From Streptomyces sp. JB150 (GTDB lineage Bacteria > Actinomycetota > Actinomycetes > Streptomycetales > Streptomycetaceae): a DNA stretch of 64,000 nucleotides. Within the stretch, counting starts at the first letter, position 1, and every line of letters starts with the position of its first letter. The notes under the pieces were generated by a model. The model was not told the origin of the DNA, made no database searches, and worked only from the letters and a program-made list of their open reading frames with translations. A program made the translations under genes and the position numbers. The stretch is from contig NZ_CP049780.1 of the NCBI RefSeq assembly GCF_011193355.1, forward strand, positions 2,071,307 through 2,135,306. Direction: 5' to 3'. Positions 24,912 to 38,219 of the stretch are shown one piece after another.

Positions 24912-25768
24912 TTGGGGGCTCCTGCAGTTGATGTGGTGGACGCCGCGTGGGCGGTCCAGGGGTCGGTGACCGTCCGGGAGACGTGGACCCGCAGGTCCCA
25001 TCCCTTCCGGTCGGAGATTTCGTCGAGCTGGCTCGCGGCCAGCTCGCACCAGGGCCACTCGGTGGCCCAGTGCGCCGCGTCGAGCAGCGCGAGGGGGCTG
25101 GGGGCCACGGCCGCCGTGAATTCCGACGCCGGGTGGTGGCGCAGGTCCGCGGTGAGGAAGGCGTCGACGCCGGCCGCGCGGACGTGGTCGAACAGGCTGT
25201 CGCCGGAGCCGCCGCTGACGGCGACCGTGCGGACGGTCGCCTCGGGGTCGCCGGCCACGCGGATGCCCTGCGCGGTGGCGGGCAGCCGCTCGGCGGCGCG
25301 GGCGGCCAGCTCGCGGACGGTCAGCGGATGGTCCAGTTCGCACACCCGGCCGAGGCCGCGGCGGCCCCGCGGGTCGGTGGGGTCCGGCACCAGGGGCCGT
25401 ACGACGCGCAGGTCCAGCGCGCCCGCGAGGGCGTCCGAGACACCGGGGTCGGCGGTGTCGGCGTTGGTGTGGGCGACGTGCAGCGCGATGTCGTTCTTGA
25501 TCAGCGTGTGCACGACCCGGCCCTTGAACGTGGAGGCCGCGACCGTCGTCGTCCCGCGCAGATAGAGCGGGTGGTGGGTGACCAGCAGGTCGGCGCCGAG
25601 CTTCACGGCCTCGTCGACGATCTCCTGGACGGGGTCGACGGCGAACAGGACCCGGGTGACCTCCTGGCCGGGGTCGCCCACGACCGTGCCGACCGCGTCC
25701 CAGGACTCCGCCCGCTCGGCGGGCCACAGGTTCTCCAGCGCGGTGATGACTTCAGACAGACGGGGCAC
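24908..25768 (-). CDS. Nif3-like dinuclear metal-centre protein
   Basis: A 286-residue member of the Nif3/YbgI (GTP cyclohydrolase I type 2) family, a toroidal hexamer with a two-metal site of uncertain substrate. Metal ligands are seen in LLVTHHPLYLRG, the central HTNADTADPG and the C-terminal AAHWATEWPWCE. An ESWDAVGTVVGDPGQEV segment near residue 20 is family-typical. The start is GTG 25768 (VPRLSEVITALENLWPAERA); a longer frame reaches 25993 but its extra 75 residues are Arg-rich and not family-like. First gene of the trio, divergent from the propeller-like gene. Confidence 0.9.
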   Translation of the reverse strand: MPRLSEVITALENLWPAERAESWDAVGTVVGDPGQEVTRVLFAVDPVQEIVDEAVKLGADLLVTHHPLYLRGTTTVAASTFKGRVVHTLIKNDIALHVAHTNADTADPGVSDALAGALDLRVVRPLVPDPTDPRGRRGLGRVCELDHPLTVRELAARAAERLPATAQGIRVAGDPEATVRTVAVSGGSGDSLFDHVRAAGVDAFLTADLRHHPASEFTAAVAPSPLALLDAAHWATEWPWCELAASQLDEISDRKGWDLRVHVSRTVTDPWTAHAASTTSTAGAPN

Positions 25769-25967
25769 GGGAGACAGGCTACCTGCCTGTTCCGCACGCC
25801 TGTACCGGTGCCGCCGCCGCGCACGAGGCGGTCGCCCCGTGGAGCACACGCGCCCCCCTTCCCTCAGACGAACCGCTGCGGGGCCACCCGTATGTGTGAA
25901 GCGCCGGTCGGCCCCTCCCCCGTCTGTGCGTACGAAAACTAGCTTCGTCGCCGGAGGTGACCGAACG

Positions 25968-27536
25968 ATGACAGCCTGTGCGATCGAGCCCACGGCGGGA
26001 GACCGGGACGGGGACCTGAACGGCGGCCCGAGAGGCGCCCTGAACGGCGGCCCGGGCGGCGCCCGGAACGGCTACTCCGCGCGGCCGGGCTGCGTGATCA
26101 CGGTGGACGGTGGTTACGCCGCGCGTCTCGCCCGCAGCGGCGACTCCTGGTTCCCGGAGCGCTGGACCCTGGACGGCCCCGAGCCCTACGCCGTGCCGCT
26201 GCCCGGCAACCAGCCGGAGGAACCCGGCACCGAGGTGCAGCCGATGACCGACGGCCGGGTCCTCATCCGCCGCCACGCCGACGGGCGGCACCTCTTCTCG
26301 CTGCTCTACCCGACCGGTCCGGGCACCGGCGAGCTGCCGCTGGGCGCGGTCGAGTGCGGGGACGCCGAGCTGCGGCTGCTGCCGCCCGCACCGGGCGGTC
26401 ACCGCGCCTACGCCCTCGCCGCCGGTCCGCGCTCCGCCACCGTGTGGCTGGTCGCGGGGGGCGCCTTCGGGCCGGAGCGGGTGGCCGAGGTGCCGGGGCA
26501 CTGCTCGGGCGGGGTGTGGCTGGACCGGGCGGGGCGGATGCTCGCGCTCGACCGGGCGCTGGACGGCCGGACCAAGGCCGTCGTCGTCGATCTGGAGCGG
26601 GGCGGGCAGGTGTCGCCGCTGTTGCAGATCGCCGCGGGCAGCGACGACCGGCTGCTGCTCGCCGACCCCGACAGCGGGCTGCTGCTGATCCGCTCCGACG
26701 CGCCCTCCCCCGGACACGCCCGGCTCGGCTGGGGGGTGCTCGGCAGCACCCTGCCGGTGCGGTTCCCGGACTGTCTGCGGGTCGCGGAGGACTGCGCGGT
26801 GACGCCGTTCGCCATCCAGCCGGGGCAGGTGCTCACGCCGGAGAGCTGCGGGGTGGCGCTGCGGTTCGACGGTCCGGCGGGGAGCTGGATCGGCGTCTGG
26901 CGCCCGGCCCAGCGGCAGGTCGCCCACCTCCCGGCCCCCCAGGGCTGGCTCGCCGGGGTCGGCCTGTGGACCCGCGACGGCGTACTCCGCCTGCCGTACG
27001 CCACGCCGGGCACCCCGTGCGGAGTGGCGGAGGTGGCCGCGCCGGAGCGGGGCGAGGGGGGTCCGGAAAGCGAGCGGGAGCCGGAAGGCGAGAGGGAGAG
27101 GGAGAGGGAGAGGGAGAGCCGGGTTGCCGGTGGGGCGGATGTGGGCGGGGGTGGTCACGCGGGCCCTGGAGGTGGCGATGGGGTGCGAGGCCCGGCGTAT
27201 GCGTGGGATTTGACGGGCACGGGCGGCGGCCAAGGAGCCTGGGCGGGTCCGGGAGCCGTGAGACCCGCGGAGGGCCTGGGGACCGCAAGACGCACGGAGG
27301 GCGCGGAGGGCTCAGGGACCGCGGGGGCCGTGGGGGCCGTGGGGGTGGCGGGGGCCGTGGGGGCCGTGGGGGCCGTGGGGGACGTGAGCCCGGAGGGTCC
27401 GGTCCGGAACGGCACGGCTTCGCCCTCGGGGAAGCCGTCGGAACCGGACCCTCCGGCCCCCGCCGCGCCACGGCCGGTGCCGCTGCAGCAAGCACCCCTG
27501 GCGGGCCCCGCGTTGGGACGACTCGTAACGAAATAA
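25968..27536 (+). CDS. Uncharacterised beta-propeller-like protein with low-complexity tail
   Basis: A 522-residue protein that I cannot assign. Residues 45-360 have regular short beta repeats resembling a propeller (VLIRRHADGRHLFSLLY, SATVWLVAGGAF, GGVWLDRAGRMLALDRAL, TKAVVVDLERGG). The first 40 residues carry two copies of a NGGPRGA-type motif. After residue 360 the chain becomes low complexity: Glu/Arg-rich (GERERERERES), then Gly/Ala/Val repeats (GAVGAVGVAGAVGAVGAVG), ending with a Pro-rich region. No signal peptide is seen. ATG 25968 has CCGGAGG 14 bases upstream. The tail is probably disordered and, being repeat-coded, variable between strains. Confidence 0.75.
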   Translation: MTACAIEPTAGDRDGDLNGGPRGALNGGPGGARNGYSARPGCVITVDGGYAARLARSGDSWFPERWTLDGPEPYAVPLPGNQPEEPGTEVQPMTDGRVLIRRHADGRHLFSLLYPTGPGTGELPLGAVECGDAELRLLPPAPGGHRAYALAAGPRSATVWLVAGGAFGPERVAEVPGHCSGGVWLDRAGRMLALDRALDGRTKAVVVDLERGGQVSPLLQIAAGSDDRLLLADPDSGLLLIRSDAPSPGHARLGWGVLGSTLPVRFPDCLRVAEDCAVTPFAIQPGQVLTPESCGVALRFDGPAGSWIGVWRPAQRQVAHLPAPQGWLAGVGLWTRDGVLRLPYATPGTPCGVAEVAAPERGEGGPESEREPEGERERERERESRVAGGADVGGGGHAGPGGGDGVRGPAYAWDLTGTGGGQGAWAGPGAVRPAEGLGTARRTEGAEGSGTAGAVGAVGVAGAVGAVGAVGDVSPEGPVRNGTASPSGKPSEPDPPAPAAPRPVPLQQAPLAGPALGRLVTK

Positions 27537-27632
27537 TGCCGGTCGGCGTGGCCGTCTGGATTCGGCCCGAGGCGTGCCGGTTAGACTCCCCCGGCTGTAA
27601 AAGGATCATGTTTGACGGGGTGAACACTTCCG

Positions 27633-27791
27633 ATGAGCGACGCCAGCACGTCCCAGCCGCTGCCCGCCGACGGCGCCACGGCACCCGGCCACGGCAAGCA
27701 CCGCGGTCCGGTCTCGGCGCACGACACCGAGACGGCCCCCCGCGGCCGGCACCGCAAGCCGGTGGAGCAGCAGACCGAGGCGGCTGCCTGA
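27633..27791 (+). CDS. Small hydrophilic protein of unknown function
   Basis: A 52-residue ORF opening MSDASTSQPLPADG and ending KPVEQQTEAAA, rich in His, Arg and Pro, with no hydrophobic segment. The two halves hold similar basic motifs, HGKHRGP and RGRHRKP. A GGGG run is 11 bases before the ATG. It lies alone between the propeller-like gene and the convergent MaoC gene. Codon use is typical for this genome, which supports it being real, but no family is recognised. Confidence 0.6.
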   Translation: MSDASTSQPLPADGATAPGHGKHRGPVSAHDTETAPRGRHRKPVEQQTEAAA

Positions 27792-27875
27792 CGGTTCGTC
27801 AGTCAGTACGGCGCCCGGCCCCGTTCACCACAAGGTGGGCGGGGCCTCGTCGTGCGCGCGAGCGGAGGAACGGAG

Positions 27876-27949
27876 GCACACCCCGCACGCCATGCGTGCC
27901 GTGCAATGCCACGCACACCCCGCACGCCATGCGTGCCGTCCACTGCCAC
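27876..27949. repeat. 37-bp tandem duplication
   Basis: Two adjacent copies of a 37-bp unit beginning GCACACCCCGCACGCCATGC, differing at two bases. Each unit holds the near-palindrome GCACGCCATGCGTGC. It lies in the convergent gap between the small protein and the MaoC gene; the rest of that gap (27792-27990) has no recognisable gene. Confidence 0.8.
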
Positions 27950-27990
27950 GCACGCCACCCACGCCACGCACTCCGCACACTCCCGTCGGC

Positions 27991-28848
27991 TCACCCCAAC
28001 CGGACGACGGTGTCGGCGAGCACGGGCGCCCCGTCCCGCTCGACGGCGCCGGCGCTCACCCGGATCTCCCCCACGCCCCGCCACATCCGCAGCCTCAGCG
28101 TCTCACCCGGGTAGACCACCCCGGCGAAGCGGGCCGTGTAGCCCCGCACCCGCGTGACGTCCCCGCCGAGCAGCGTGTCCACGACCGCCTTGAGCGTGAT
28201 GCCGTAGGTGCACAGCCCGTGCAGGACGGGCCGCTCGAAGCCGGCCCGCCGGGCGAACTCGGGGTCGGCGTGCAGCGGGTTCCCGTCGCCGCAGAGGCGG
28301 TAGAGCAGTGCCTGGTCCTCGCGGACGGGCCGTTCGACGGTCAGGTCGGGCGGACCGGCGGGCGGCTCGCGCCGGGTGGCCGGGCCCCGCTCGCCGCCCC
28401 AGCCGCCCTCGCCCCGCACGTGGATCCACGCCTCGCCGGTCCACAGCGGGCCCTGCGCGTCCGCGACGTCGGTGCGCAGGACGAGGAGGGCCGCCTCGCC
28501 CTTGTCGTACACGGCGGTGATCCGGTCGGTGGCGGTCGCGGTGCCCGCGGCCGGGAGGGGCCGGTGCGGGGTCAGTGACTGCCCGGCGTGCAGGACGCGC
28601 GCGAGGTCGACGTCCACACCGGGCATGGACAGGGCGCTGATCACCCCCGGTGAGCCGGCGCCCGCGACGGTGGCGAAGCTCGGCAGGACGTGCAGCCGGG
28701 ACTCCAGGGTGTACCGCAGCTCGGCCGGGTCGGTGGCGGGGCGGCCCGCGCCGATGCCGAGGTGGTAGAGGAGGACGTCCTTCGGGCTCCAGGTGATCTC
28801 GCCGGTCCGGGGTGCGGCGGCGAGCACCTTCGCTGCGTCGATGGGCAT
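27991..28848 (-). CDS. MaoC-like double hot-dog enoyl-CoA hydratase/dehydratase
   Basis: A 285-residue hydratase made of two hot-dog folds. The C-terminal half carries the hydratase-2 motif LCGDGNPLHADPEFARRAGF with the catalytic Asp and His, followed by RPVLHGLCTYG. The N-terminal half (DVLLYHLGIGAG) is the degenerate partner fold, as in actinobacterial FAS1-like or HTD2-like hydratases. It hydrates trans-2-enoyl-CoA in fatty-acid or sterol side-chain breakdown. Start at ATG 28848 (MPIDAAKVL); a TTG three codons upstream is the alternative. It is divergent from a GNAT gene 83 bp away. No other beta-oxidation gene is adjacent. Confidence 0.9.
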   Translation of the reverse strand: MPIDAAKVLAAAPRTGEITWSPKDVLLYHLGIGAGRPATDPAELRYTLESRLHVLPSFATVAGAGSPGVISALSMPGVDVDLARVLHAGQSLTPHRPLPAAGTATATDRITAVYDKGEAALLVLRTDVADAQGPLWTGEAWIHVRGEGGWGGERGPATRREPPAGPPDLTVERPVREDQALLYRLCGDGNPLHADPEFARRAGFERPVLHGLCTYGITLKAVVDTLLGGDVTRVRGYTARFAGVVYPGETLRLRMWRGVGEIRVSAGAVERDGAPVLADTVVRLG

Positions 28849-28931
28849 GGCGCCCAACGGTACGTCAATTATCGCTGTGCACCCGGGCTTTGGGGCCCGT
28901 TCTTCGGGCCTCCAAGATCACGTGGCGCACA

Positions 28932-29549
28932 ATGGCCCGTATGCCGATCAAGCACACACCGCGGCCGACGACCGCCCACGACGCGCCCTTCGTCGGCCGC
29001 ACCCTGGCGGCCGCCTTCGACGACGACCCGATGATGCGCTGGTTCTTTCCCGGCGACGCCACCCGCGGCTCGGGCCTGACCCGGTACTTCACCACCCTTC
29101 TCACCCGGCAGTACGGCCGGCACGGCGTCTGCGAGCACACGGACGCCGCGGCCGCCTTCTGGGTCCCGCCGGAGGGACAGGAGAAGGCCGTCCCCGACGA
29201 GGAGACCGTCCGGCAGCTCCAGGAGATCCTCGGCGACCGCGCCCCGCTGTTCCGGGACGCCGTCCAGGCCGCCGCCGAGCACGGCCCGCGGGAGCCGCAC
29301 TGGTACCTCGCGGTGATCGGCGCCGACCCGGCCGCCCGGGGGCAGGGGCACGGGGCGGCCCTGCTGCGCGCGGGCCTGGCGCGGGCGGACGCGGCCCGAC
29401 TGCCCGTGTGGCTGGAATCCTCCAAGCCGTCCAACCTCCCCTTCTACGAGCACTTCGGTTTCGCGGTACGGGCCGAGCTGCGGCTGCCGGGTGGCGGCCC
29501 GCCGCTGTGGGCGATGCGCCGGGACCCGCAGCGTCCGGCCGGCACGTGA
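28932..29549 (+). CDS. GNAT family N-acetyltransferase
   Basis: A 205-residue acetyl-CoA-dependent acyltransferase. The acetyl-CoA pyrophosphate loop is visible as DPAARGQGHGAALLRAGL, preceded by the strand PHWYLAVIGA and followed by VWLESSKPSNLPFYEHFGF, which is motif B. The N-terminal region AFDDDPMMRWFFPGD is common in streptomycete proteins of this subfamily. There is no clear ribosome-binding site; ATG 28932 (MARMPIKH) or ATG 28941 (MPIKH) are both possible. Substrate unknown. Confidence 0.88.
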   Translation: MARMPIKHTPRPTTAHDAPFVGRTLAAAFDDDPMMRWFFPGDATRGSGLTRYFTTLLTRQYGRHGVCEHTDAAAAFWVPPEGQEKAVPDEETVRQLQEILGDRAPLFRDAVQAAAEHGPREPHWYLAVIGADPAARGQGHGAALLRAGLARADAARLPVWLESSKPSNLPFYEHFGFAVRAELRLPGGGPPLWAMRRDPQRPAGT

Positions 29550-29565
29550 CGGCGCCCCGAGCGGT

Positions 29566-30396
29566 CTAGTCGGCGTGCCGGGTCACCTCCGCCGACGCGT
29601 ACTCCGCGCCCTTCGGCGCGAGGCACACGAACCAGTCGACCGGTGAGCCCGTGTCGTGGCGGATGAACTCCGGGCCGGTCGGGACGTCCTCGTCCTCGCG
29701 GGGCCGGTCGACGACCGTGCGGGTGCCGTCCGTCCAGGTGCAGGTGACCTGCCCGACGGATTTGGTGACCTGGCCGACGACCAGGCGGTGCGGGCCGTCG
29801 TCACCGGGCTCCAGGGGGACCGCGGCCGTCTCGAGGTCCTGGGGCGGGGCGCCGCCCTCCGGAAAGGCCGCCCACATGACCGGCGACTCGTCGTCGCCGA
29901 CGACGCGGTGCACGACGTACAGGCTGCTGCGGACCAGTTGGTAGGCGTGGCGGGTCTGGTCGGGGATCGCCCCGTACTCGGCCATCGCGTCCAGCTGTGC
30001 CTGGGCCTGTGCCGCGTCGCGCGGCGCGGGCCACACGTCGAGGACGACCGACCACTGTGTGCCCTGGTCGCTGCCGGTGGCCAGCGTGGTCCGCCGCGCC
30101 CCGTACGGTTCCGGTGTCGCGGAGTGCGACCGCCCGGCCGGCGGCGCCACCCGGTCGCCGTCCCCGCCGGGCAGTCCCGCGACCGCCAGCGTCGCCGACG
30201 AGCCGCTGACCACCAGCGCCGTGACCGCCGCCACCGCCCAGCGGCGGGCTCTGCGGCGGCGTCCGCCCCGGATCACCGACTGGTAGGGGGCTATACCGAT
30301 CTCGACCTCGTCCGCGGCCTCGGCCAGCAGGAAGGCGATGTCCGCGTGCGACGTGTGCGCCATGTCGTGCTCGGTCTCCCGGTTCGCGCCCATCAC
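29566..30396 (-). CDS. Single-pass membrane protein coupled to the sigma factor
   Basis: A 276-residue type II membrane protein. A cytoplasmic N-terminus of about 48 residues is followed by a basic patch (GGRRRRARR), one helix (WAVAAVTALVVSGSSATLAVAG) and an external domain of about 190 residues with one pair of cysteines (VTCTWTDG and WFVCLAPKG). No zinc-binding anti-sigma motif HxxxCxxC is visible. Its GTG start shares GTGA with the sigma gene stop, so the two are translationally coupled. It is probably the sensor or regulator of that sigma factor, inferred from context only. Confidence 0.8.
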   Translation of the reverse strand: MMGANRETEHDMAHTSHADIAFLLAEAADEVEIGIAPYQSVIRGGRRRRARRWAVAAVTALVVSGSSATLAVAGLPGGDGDRVAPPAGRSHSATPEPYGARRTTLATGSDQGTQWSVVLDVWPAPRDAAQAQAQLDAMAEYGAIPDQTRHAYQLVRSSLYVVHRVVGDDESPVMWAAFPEGGAPPQDLETAAVPLEPGDDGPHRLVVGQVTKSVGQVTCTWTDGTRTVVDRPREDEDVPTGPEFIRHDTGSPVDWFVCLAPKGAEYASAEVTRHAD

Positions 30397-30932
30397 TTCC
30401 GCCCTCCGTACGTCACCATCTCGGCCAGCTCCGGTATGGCGCGGAGTTTGGCGATGCCTTTCGCCGCGTTGCTCTTGACCGCGCCCACCGAGCAGCCCAT
30501 CGCCTCCGCCGCCTGTGTCTCCGTCAGGTCCTCCCAGTACCGCAGGACCACCGCCTGCCGCTGCCGCGGGGGCAGTTGGGCGAGCGCCTTCAGCAGCGCG
30601 TTGCGGTCGTCCGCCTGGGAGATGCGGTCACCGGTGTCGGGCTGCTCGTGCGCGAGGCCGGAGTCGTCCTTCGGCGCCAGGAACTCCCGCAGTCGTCTGC
30701 GGTGTTTGCGCGCGTGCGCGTTGATCATCACGCGCCGTACATACGCCTCCGGCTCGTCGGCCGAGCCGACCTTGCGCCAGGCCACGTAAACCTGCTCGAA
30801 CGTCGACTGGACCAGGTCCTCCGCGGCGTGCTGCTCCCCCGTGAGGAGAAATGCCGTGCGCATCAGCCGCGGCCAGCGGCCGATCACGAAGGCCTGGAAC
30901 TCCTCGTCCCGTGCCTGCTTCCGATCCCCCAT
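30393..30932 (-). CDS. ECF RNA polymerase sigma factor, SigE family
   Basis: A 179-residue group IV sigma factor with regions 2 and 4 only. Region 2 reads AFLLTGEQHAAEDLVQSTF and then VYVAWRKV, with YVRRVMINAHARKHRR. Region 4 is LPPRQRQAVVLRYWEDLTE followed by the recognition helix QAAEAMGCSVGAVKSN. This matches the SigE-family sigma factors common in Streptomyces. ATG 30932 has a perfect AGGAGG five to six bases upstream; the GTG two codons before it would lie over that site and is rejected. It is coupled to the membrane protein downstream. Target promoters are not known. Confidence 0.92.
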   Translation of the reverse strand: MGDRKQARDEEFQAFVIGRWPRLMRTAFLLTGEQHAAEDLVQSTFEQVYVAWRKVGSADEPEAYVRRVMINAHARKHRRRLREFLAPKDDSGLAHEQPDTGDRISQADDRNALLKALAQLPPRQRQAVVLRYWEDLTETQAAEAMGCSVGAVKSNAAKGIAKLRAIPELAEMVTYGGRK

Positions 30933-31081
30933 GGGCACCTCCTAGACACACAAAGGAGTCCACGGCCCACCGGAACCGTTGCCTCGTCGCACGGATTGTC
31001 TCCACGCGTGCCCTCGTGCGAGGGGAGGCGCCTGCCGCTGCGGGCTGCCCACGGCCACCGCCGGGCTGCCGGCCCCGGCTC

Positions 31082-33933
<2,852 letters not shown>

Positions 33934-34021
33934 GTGTAGCGGGAACTCGGTGCGCCGGGGCAACTATTCCGTTGCTTCGACGATCTAACGATGTCTTTGC
34001 GAATCATGTCGGGATCGACAT

Positions 34022-34032
34022 CGAAAGTTTCG
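34022..34032. promoter_or_regulatory. Xylanase-type operator, distal copy
   Basis: The perfect odd palindrome CGAAAGTTTCG, 185 bp upstream of the xylanase start and 89 bp upstream of the divergent exporter start. It fits the CGAA-N-TTCG type of element reported upstream of streptomycete xylanase genes and bound by xylan-responsive repressors. Its position lets it affect either gene. Confidence 0.6.
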
Positions 34033-34083
34033 CTTCCGATTCGACCTCAGCAGGCCAGAGTGAGTCGCAGCATCCCCGAGTGA

Positions 34084-35562
<1,479 letters not shown>

Positions 35563-35592
35563 CCTGCGCGGCAGCCCCACTCACCGGCGCTC

Positions 35593-35632
35593 ACTCGGTC
35601 GTACGACCCGTAACCGGGCCGTACGGCCGAGT
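35593..35632 (+). terminator. Terminator hairpin after the xylanase gene
   Basis: An 18-bp stem (35593-35610 with 35615-35632) around a TAAC loop, with one G-T wobble and one mismatch, beginning 31 bp after the xylanase stop. No T-run follows. The inverted repeat is clear; termination is inferred. Confidence 0.7.
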
Positions 35633-35692
35633 CACGCATGCGACGAAATGCCGAGGAAATGCCGATGCCGGGATCGCCGGCCGGTTGAGACC

Positions 35693-37237
35693 ATGGCACT
35701 CATGCTCCGAGCCACAGATACCACCGGCCCCGACGACCCCACTCACCCCACCCATCCCAGCAGCACCTCAGGCCGCACCCCGCCCGCCACCTGGCTCGTG
35801 GTGGCGCTCGCCTGCGCCGGACAGTTCCTGGTCGTGCTCGACGTGTCCGTCGTCAACGTGGCGCTGCCGTCGATGCGCACCGACCTCGGGCTGAGCGGTC
35901 CGGGACTGCAATGGGTGGTCAACGCGTACGCGATCGCCTTCGCCGGGTTCATGCTGCTCGGCGGGCGGGCCGGTGACCTGTACGGCCGCAAGCGGATGTT
36001 CCTCGTCGGGCTCGCGGTGTTCACCCTGGCCTCGCTGGGCGGCGGACTCGCGCAGGAGGGCTGGCAGCTGCTGGCCGCGCGGGCCGCGCAGGGCCTCGGC
36101 GCCGCCGTCCTCGCCCCCTCCACGCTCACCATCCTCACCGCCGCCGTCCCGGAGGGGGCCGCACGCGCCCGCGCCATCGCCACCTGGACGGCCGTCGGCG
36201 CGGGCGGCGGCGCGGCGGGCGGGCTCGTCGGCGGGCTGCTGGTCGACGGGCTGTCCTGGCGCTGGGTGCTGCTGATCAACGTCCCGGTCGGCGCCGTCGT
36301 CCTCGCCGCCGCCCTGCGGTGGCTGCCCGAGAGCCGCGCCGGGGAGCGCCGGCGGCTGGACCTGCCGGGCGCGGTGCTGGTCACCGCCGGGCTGGGGGCG
36401 CTGGCGTACGGCATCTCGCAGACCGAGGTGACGGGCTGGACGGCGACGGCCACCCTGCTGCCGCTGTGCGCCGGGCTGCTGCTCATCGGTCTGTTCCTGC
36501 TGGTCGAGGCGCGTACGGCGGCCCCGCTGATGCCGCTGCGGCTGCTCGCGCTGCGGCCGGTGTCCTCGGCGAACGCGGCGATGTTCCTCAGCGGCTCGGC
36601 GATGTTCTGCATGTGGTTCTTCATGACGCTGTACGCGCAGAACGTGCTCGGCTACACGCCCTTGGAAGCCGGTCTCGCCCTCGTGCCCAGCTCGCTCGCG
36701 GTGGTCGTCGGCTCCAAGGTGGCCCCGCGCGGCATGCGCCGTCTCGGCGCGCGCCCGGTCGCCGTCCTCGGCACGCTGACCGCCGCGGCCGGGTTCGCCT
36801 GGCAGTCGACGATGAGCGCCGACGGCACCTATCTGACCGGCATCATGCTGCCCGGCGTCCTCATGATGCTCGGCGCCGGTCTCGCCGCCACCCCGCTCGC
36901 CGCCCTCGCCACCTCCGGCGCGGAACCCGGCGACGCCGGACTGGTCTCCGGCATGGTCAACACCTCCCGCGTGATGGGCGGCTCCCTCGGCCTCGCCGTG
37001 ATGTCCACCATCGCGGCGGCGCGCACGGGCGCGAGCACGGGGGCCGTCGCGCTGACGGAGGGGTACGCGCTGGCGTTCCGGGTGTCGGCGGGCGTCCTGG
37101 TGGCGGGGGCCGGGGTGATGGCGGTGTGGCTGCCGCGGACCCGCGAGACCGGTGCCGACCCGGGCCCCGGTTCCGCTCCGGGAACGGCCGCGGAGGCCGC
37201 GTCCGACACCAGCCGGACCTCCCCGCCCACCCGGTGA
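35693..37237 (+). CDS. MFS exporter, DHA2 (EmrB/QacA) family
   Basis: A 514-residue, 14-TM drug:proton antiporter. TM1 has the DHA2 hallmark LVVLDVSVVNVALP, loop 2-3 has GGRAGDLYGRKRMF, and TM5 has motif C-like VGAGGGAAGGLVGGLL, followed by SWRWVLLINVPVG. Fourteen hydrophobic segments fit the length. ATG 35693 (MALMLRA) is the only sensible start, the upstream 15 codons being Arg/Cys-rich. The C-terminal 35 residues are hydrophilic. It has its own transcript after the xylanase terminator. A role in antibiotic efflux is likely; substrate unknown. Confidence 0.92.
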   Translation: MALMLRATDTTGPDDPTHPTHPSSTSGRTPPATWLVVALACAGQFLVVLDVSVVNVALPSMRTDLGLSGPGLQWVVNAYAIAFAGFMLLGGRAGDLYGRKRMFLVGLAVFTLASLGGGLAQEGWQLLAARAAQGLGAAVLAPSTLTILTAAVPEGAARARAIATWTAVGAGGGAAGGLVGGLLVDGLSWRWVLLINVPVGAVVLAAALRWLPESRAGERRRLDLPGAVLVTAGLGALAYGISQTEVTGWTATATLLPLCAGLLLIGLFLLVEARTAAPLMPLRLLALRPVSSANAAMFLSGSAMFCMWFFMTLYAQNVLGYTPLEAGLALVPSSLAVVVGSKVAPRGMRRLGARPVAVLGTLTAAAGFAWQSTMSADGTYLTGIMLPGVLMMLGAGLAATPLAALATSGAEPGDAGLVSGMVNTSRVMGGSLGLAVMSTIAAARTGASTGAVALTEGYALAFRVSAGVLVAGAGVMAVWLPRTRETGADPGPGSAPGTAAEAASDTSRTSPPTR

Positions 37238-37267
37238 TCCCCTGGCCCGACCGCTAGGGTGGCCCCC

Positions 37268-38218
37268 GTGTCGTACGCAGGTCCGGAATTCGAGCCTCCC
37301 CCCGCCCGTCGCCCGCGCCGCAGGCTGATCGCCGTGGTGGGGGGCGCGGTGGTGGTCGGGGCGCTGGCCGGGTGGCTGGCGGTGCAGGGGGCCGGGGGGC
37401 CGGGCGGAGGGGGTTCGCGGGCCTCGGGGACGGCCGCCCCGGCCGGCACCGCGTCGTCCGCGTCCACGCCGTCCGGGACGGCCTCGTCCTCCCCCTCCGG
37501 CGACGACAGGCCCGGCCCCGCTCCGACCGGCGCCGCGCCCTCCGGGCCGCTCAAGGGGAAGGTCGTCGTCATCGACCCCGGCCACAACCCGGAGAACTTC
37601 CGGCACACCGCCGACATCAACAAGAAGGTCGACATCGGGACGGGCCGCAAGGAGTGCGACACCACCGGTACGTCCACCGACGACGGGTACACCGAGGCGG
37701 AGTTCACCCTCGACGTCGCGCACCGGCTGCGCGACCTGCTGGAGGGGCAGGGGGCGACGGTGAAGCTGACGCAGGACGCCGACCGGCCGTTCGGGCCGTG
37801 CATCGACGAGCGGGCGCGGATCGGGAACGAGGCGGACGCGGACGCCGTGGTGTCCGTGCACGCCGACGGGTCGGGGGCCGGGAACCGCGGGTTCCATGTG
37901 ATCCTGCCGGGCGAGGTGCGGGCGGGTGCCGCCGACACCCGGGCCATCGTGGGCCCTTCGCGCGAGCTGGGTGAGCGCATCGCGGGGAACTTCGTGCGCG
38001 CGACCGGCAGCGCGCCCTCCAACTACGTCGGTGACGGCACCGGACTTGTCACGCGTGAGGACCTGGGCGGTCTCAATCTGTCAACGGTTCCGAAGGTGTT
38101 CATCGAGTGCGGGAACATGCGCGATAGCAAGGACGCGGCGTTGCTGACCAGCGGCGCGTGGCGGCAGGCGGCGGCGCGGGGGATCTCTGACGGAATCGTG
38201 AGTTTCCTGCGCGGGTAG
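37268..38218 (+). CDS. Membrane-anchored N-acetylmuramoyl-L-alanine amidase (Amidase_3)
   Basis: A 316-residue peptidoglycan hydrolase that cuts the bond between MurNAc and L-Ala. A basic N-terminus (RRPRRRL) and one helix (IAVVGGAVVVGALAGWLAV) anchor it, and a Gly/Ser/Pro/Thr linker runs to about residue 95. The zinc-dependent domain begins GKVVVIDPGHNPENF (first zinc His), then the Glu in DGYTEAEFTLDVAHRL, AVVSVHADGSG (second His) and VFIECGNMRDSKDA (catalytic Glu). It has an internal insertion, TADINKKVDIGTGRKECD. GTG 37268 is preferred to GTG 37259 on spacing to AGGGTGG. Confidence 0.93.
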   Translation: MSYAGPEFEPPPARRPRRRLIAVVGGAVVVGALAGWLAVQGAGGPGGGGSRASGTAAPAGTASSASTPSGTASSSPSGDDRPGPAPTGAAPSGPLKGKVVVIDPGHNPENFRHTADINKKVDIGTGRKECDTTGTSTDDGYTEAEFTLDVAHRLRDLLEGQGATVKLTQDADRPFGPCIDERARIGNEADADAVVSVHADGSGAGNRGFHVILPGEVRAGAADTRAIVGPSRELGERIAGNFVRATGSAPSNYVGDGTGLVTREDLGGLNLSTVPKVFIECGNMRDSKDAALLTSGAWRQAAARGISDGIVSFLRG

Positions 38219-38219
38219 T

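Noticed and set aside
25769..25993. A longer Nif3 protein starting at 25993.
   Set aside because: The added 75 residues are Arg/Gly-rich and unlike the family N-terminus, and they cover the likely divergent promoter region.
22380..27949. Possible CRISPR array from the several repeat tracts.
   Set aside because: Units are contiguous or in coding sequence, with no regular unique spacers, and no cas genes are nearby.
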